This document shows positions 41,625 through 42,532 of a stretch of 42,532 bases of DNA, piece after piece. Under the pieces are notes generated by a model that ran no database searches, was not told the DNA's origin, and saw only the letters and a program-made list of their open reading frames with translations. Position 1 is the stretch's first letter. Every line of letters starts with the position of its first letter. Both the position numbers and the translations under genes were made by a program. The stretch is taken from assembly GCA_910585555.1 (NCBI GenBank), contig CAJUFU010000024.1:1-42532 (forward strand), read 5' to 3'. Origin of the DNA: an uncultured Lachnospiraceae bacterium (GTDB lineage: Bacteria > Bacillota > Clostridia > Lachnospirales > Lachnospiraceae).

Positions 41625-42341
41625 TTGGCGTATCATCGAATGGAAAACATGGGAGAAGGATATAAAAAACATACTGATTTTTATAACATGGTAAAAGAGT
41701 GGACTGTCAGCGATTATTGCACCCCTGGTATAAAAGCAGAGGTTATTTTGGATATGCTGATATCGGATTTTATTGGGGATTTGTTGCAACTTCATTATAA
41801 TACTGAGAAAAAGGTAACATTATTGTTGAAAGAATATCCTATTCAAATATATGAGGACAATAATCGAAATGCAAAGGTGGATTATTTAGTATACATTGAA
41901 GATACAAAAATGGTTCTTGTTGAATTAAAAACTACAAATGACAGCTTTCGTGATGAGCAGGAATGGAGGATACAACAAGCTGTTAGGAGTGGTGCAAAGT
42001 CCTTGATAGATTTCTACAATAAGATTGTCGAGTTGACAGGCGGAAATTTACCAGACCGTAAAAAATATGCTTATTCCTTTGAAGAATTTAAAAGAAATTT
42101 AGCCAGTGCACATTTAAATGAGGAAAAAGTCAGGGCGATACAAGAATTAGATTACTTGTATGTGTCATTAGACGATGGTAATTTAAAGCTGCCTAAGCAA
42201 AGAAACATGATATTAAAGGATTACTGTGAAAATGGTAAACAATATGAAAATTTTAAGGCCGGGCTGGAAAATGATGAACGACGAGAATTATGGGATTCTG
42301 TCAGTGCTATTTTAAAGGCATGTATGGAAAAAACTGTATAA
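41625..42341 (+). CDS. PD-(D/E)XK nuclease-superfamily protein
   Basis: 238 residues, no signal or membrane segment. The core motif is AKVDYLVYIE, then VLVELKTTND, giving D86, E100 and K102 in the D-x(13)-ExK pattern of PD-(D/E)XK nucleases. The C-terminus is helical and charged. The substrate is unknown. The TTG at 41625 has GGAAGGAAA about 10 bases upstream; ATG at 41640 or 41649 are alternatives. It begins 5 bases after the AlbA_2-type gene ends and overlaps the next frame by one base (TAATG). This compact group could be an accessory or defence-type unit, but the context is decayed. Confidence 0.7.
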   Translation: MAYHRMENMGEGYKKHTDFYNMVKEWTVSDYCTPGIKAEVILDMLISDFIGDLLQLHYNTEKKVTLLLKEYPIQIYEDNNRNAKVDYLVYIEDTKMVLVELKTTNDSFRDEQEWRIQQAVRSGAKSLIDFYNKIVELTGGNLPDRKKYAYSFEEFKRNLASAHLNEEKVRAIQELDYLYVSLDDGNLKLPKQRNMILKDYCENGKQYENFKAGLENDERRELWDSVSAILKACMEKTV

Positions 42342-42523
42342 TGAGCACATACGTCATCAGCGGCATCCAGGGATGTTACAAGGAGTTCCGCTCCATGCTG
42401 GAAAAAATCCGCTTTTCAGAATCAGATAATTTGATTTTAGCGGGAGATTATATCGACAGGGAAACCATATCAATTCTGGAGGCTGTAAAAAATTTTGTGT
42501 CTATGGGTAAAAATCTTTTTTGA
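42341..42523 (+). pseudogene. Serine/threonine phosphatase (PPP-type) remnant
   Basis: 60 codons: MSTYVISGIQGCYKEFRSML, then FSESDNLILAGDYIDRETIS. The layout is that of bacterial PPP phosphatases, whose first motif is GDxHG and second GDYIDRG. Here D and H of the first motif are replaced (GIQG) and the second ends in RE, so two metal ligands are lost. The frame stops at 42521-42523, long before the GNHD motif. The contig ends 9 bases later. Confidence 0.75.
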
Positions 42524-42532
42524 TAAAAATTA

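Noticed and set aside
40292..42523. Complete antiphage defence island
   Set aside because: AlbA_2, PD-(D/E)XK and phosphatase genes are adjacent, but two of the three are interrupted or degenerate, and no recognised defence gene set is complete.

Overview
The window is one contig end to end from a low-to-mid-GC Gram-positive gut anaerobe, most likely a Lachnospiraceae-type Clostridia. This is inferred from the CUT1 sugar transporter without its own ATPase, large hybrid histidine kinases, lipoproteins with LxxC lipoboxes, GGAGG ribosome binding sites, tRNAs without encoded CCA, and protein similarities recalled from that group. The first 23 bases are Illumina read-1 adapter, so the contig comes from short-read data and its left edge is artificial.

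Layout: (1) 24-1412 holds the C-terminal part of a DUF4179/DUF5643-like protein and a convergent carbohydrate-binding family 9-like protein. (2) 1657-8274 is a sugar uptake and activation locus: a sugar-1-phosphate nucleotidyltransferase, a divergent AraC regulator, a solute-binding lipoprotein, two CUT1 permeases and an N-acetylhexosamine 1-kinase-like enzyme. (3) 8579-12508 pairs a hybrid histidine kinase that carries a degenerate receiver with a second solute-binding lipoprotein. (4) tRNA-Glu and tRNA-Cys follow, each with a good promoter. (5) 12976-17249 has an OmpR/EnvZ-type two-component pair and a GHKL kinase/LytTR regulator pair; the second pair is split by a 210-bp palindromic MITE-like element. 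(6) 17434-22207 has a large lipoprotein and a VTC / DUF4956 / CotH-kinase operon. (7) 22223-25762 has a two-gene chromate-type transporter and a BlaI/M56 (BlaR1-like) module with two clear operators. (8) 25759-28493 is an AraC regulator with kduI-kduD. (9) 28878-33263 is a second hybrid histidine kinase with an anchored YD-repeat-like protein, followed by the second copy of the 210-bp element. (10) 33535-36350 is an HscC-type Hsp70 with an atypical J-protein whose signature reads HPE. (11) 36352-38427 is a TetR repressor with its MFS efflux target and three matching operators. (12) 38430-42532 is a decay zone: a PIN toxin with in-frame stops, fragments of a Crp-like regulator, a nucleoside ABC permease, a purine nucleoside phosphorylase and a phosphopentomutase, an intact cupin, a Schlafen/AlbA_2 protein interrupted by one amber codon, a PD-(D/E)XK protein, and a phosphatase remnant that has lost its metal ligands.

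Functionally the window is dominated by sensing: two hybrid kinases, two classical two-component systems, two AraC regulators, one TetR and one BlaI. Several are wired to carbohydrate use (amino-sugar activation, hexuronate isomerisation). The observations most worth following up are the two-copy 210-bp element, whose insertion into the GHKL operon can be reversed on paper to restore a 4-base stop/start overlap; the fossil nucleoside-salvage operon; the kinase/solute-binding-protein pair; and the VTC/DUF4956/CotH operon.
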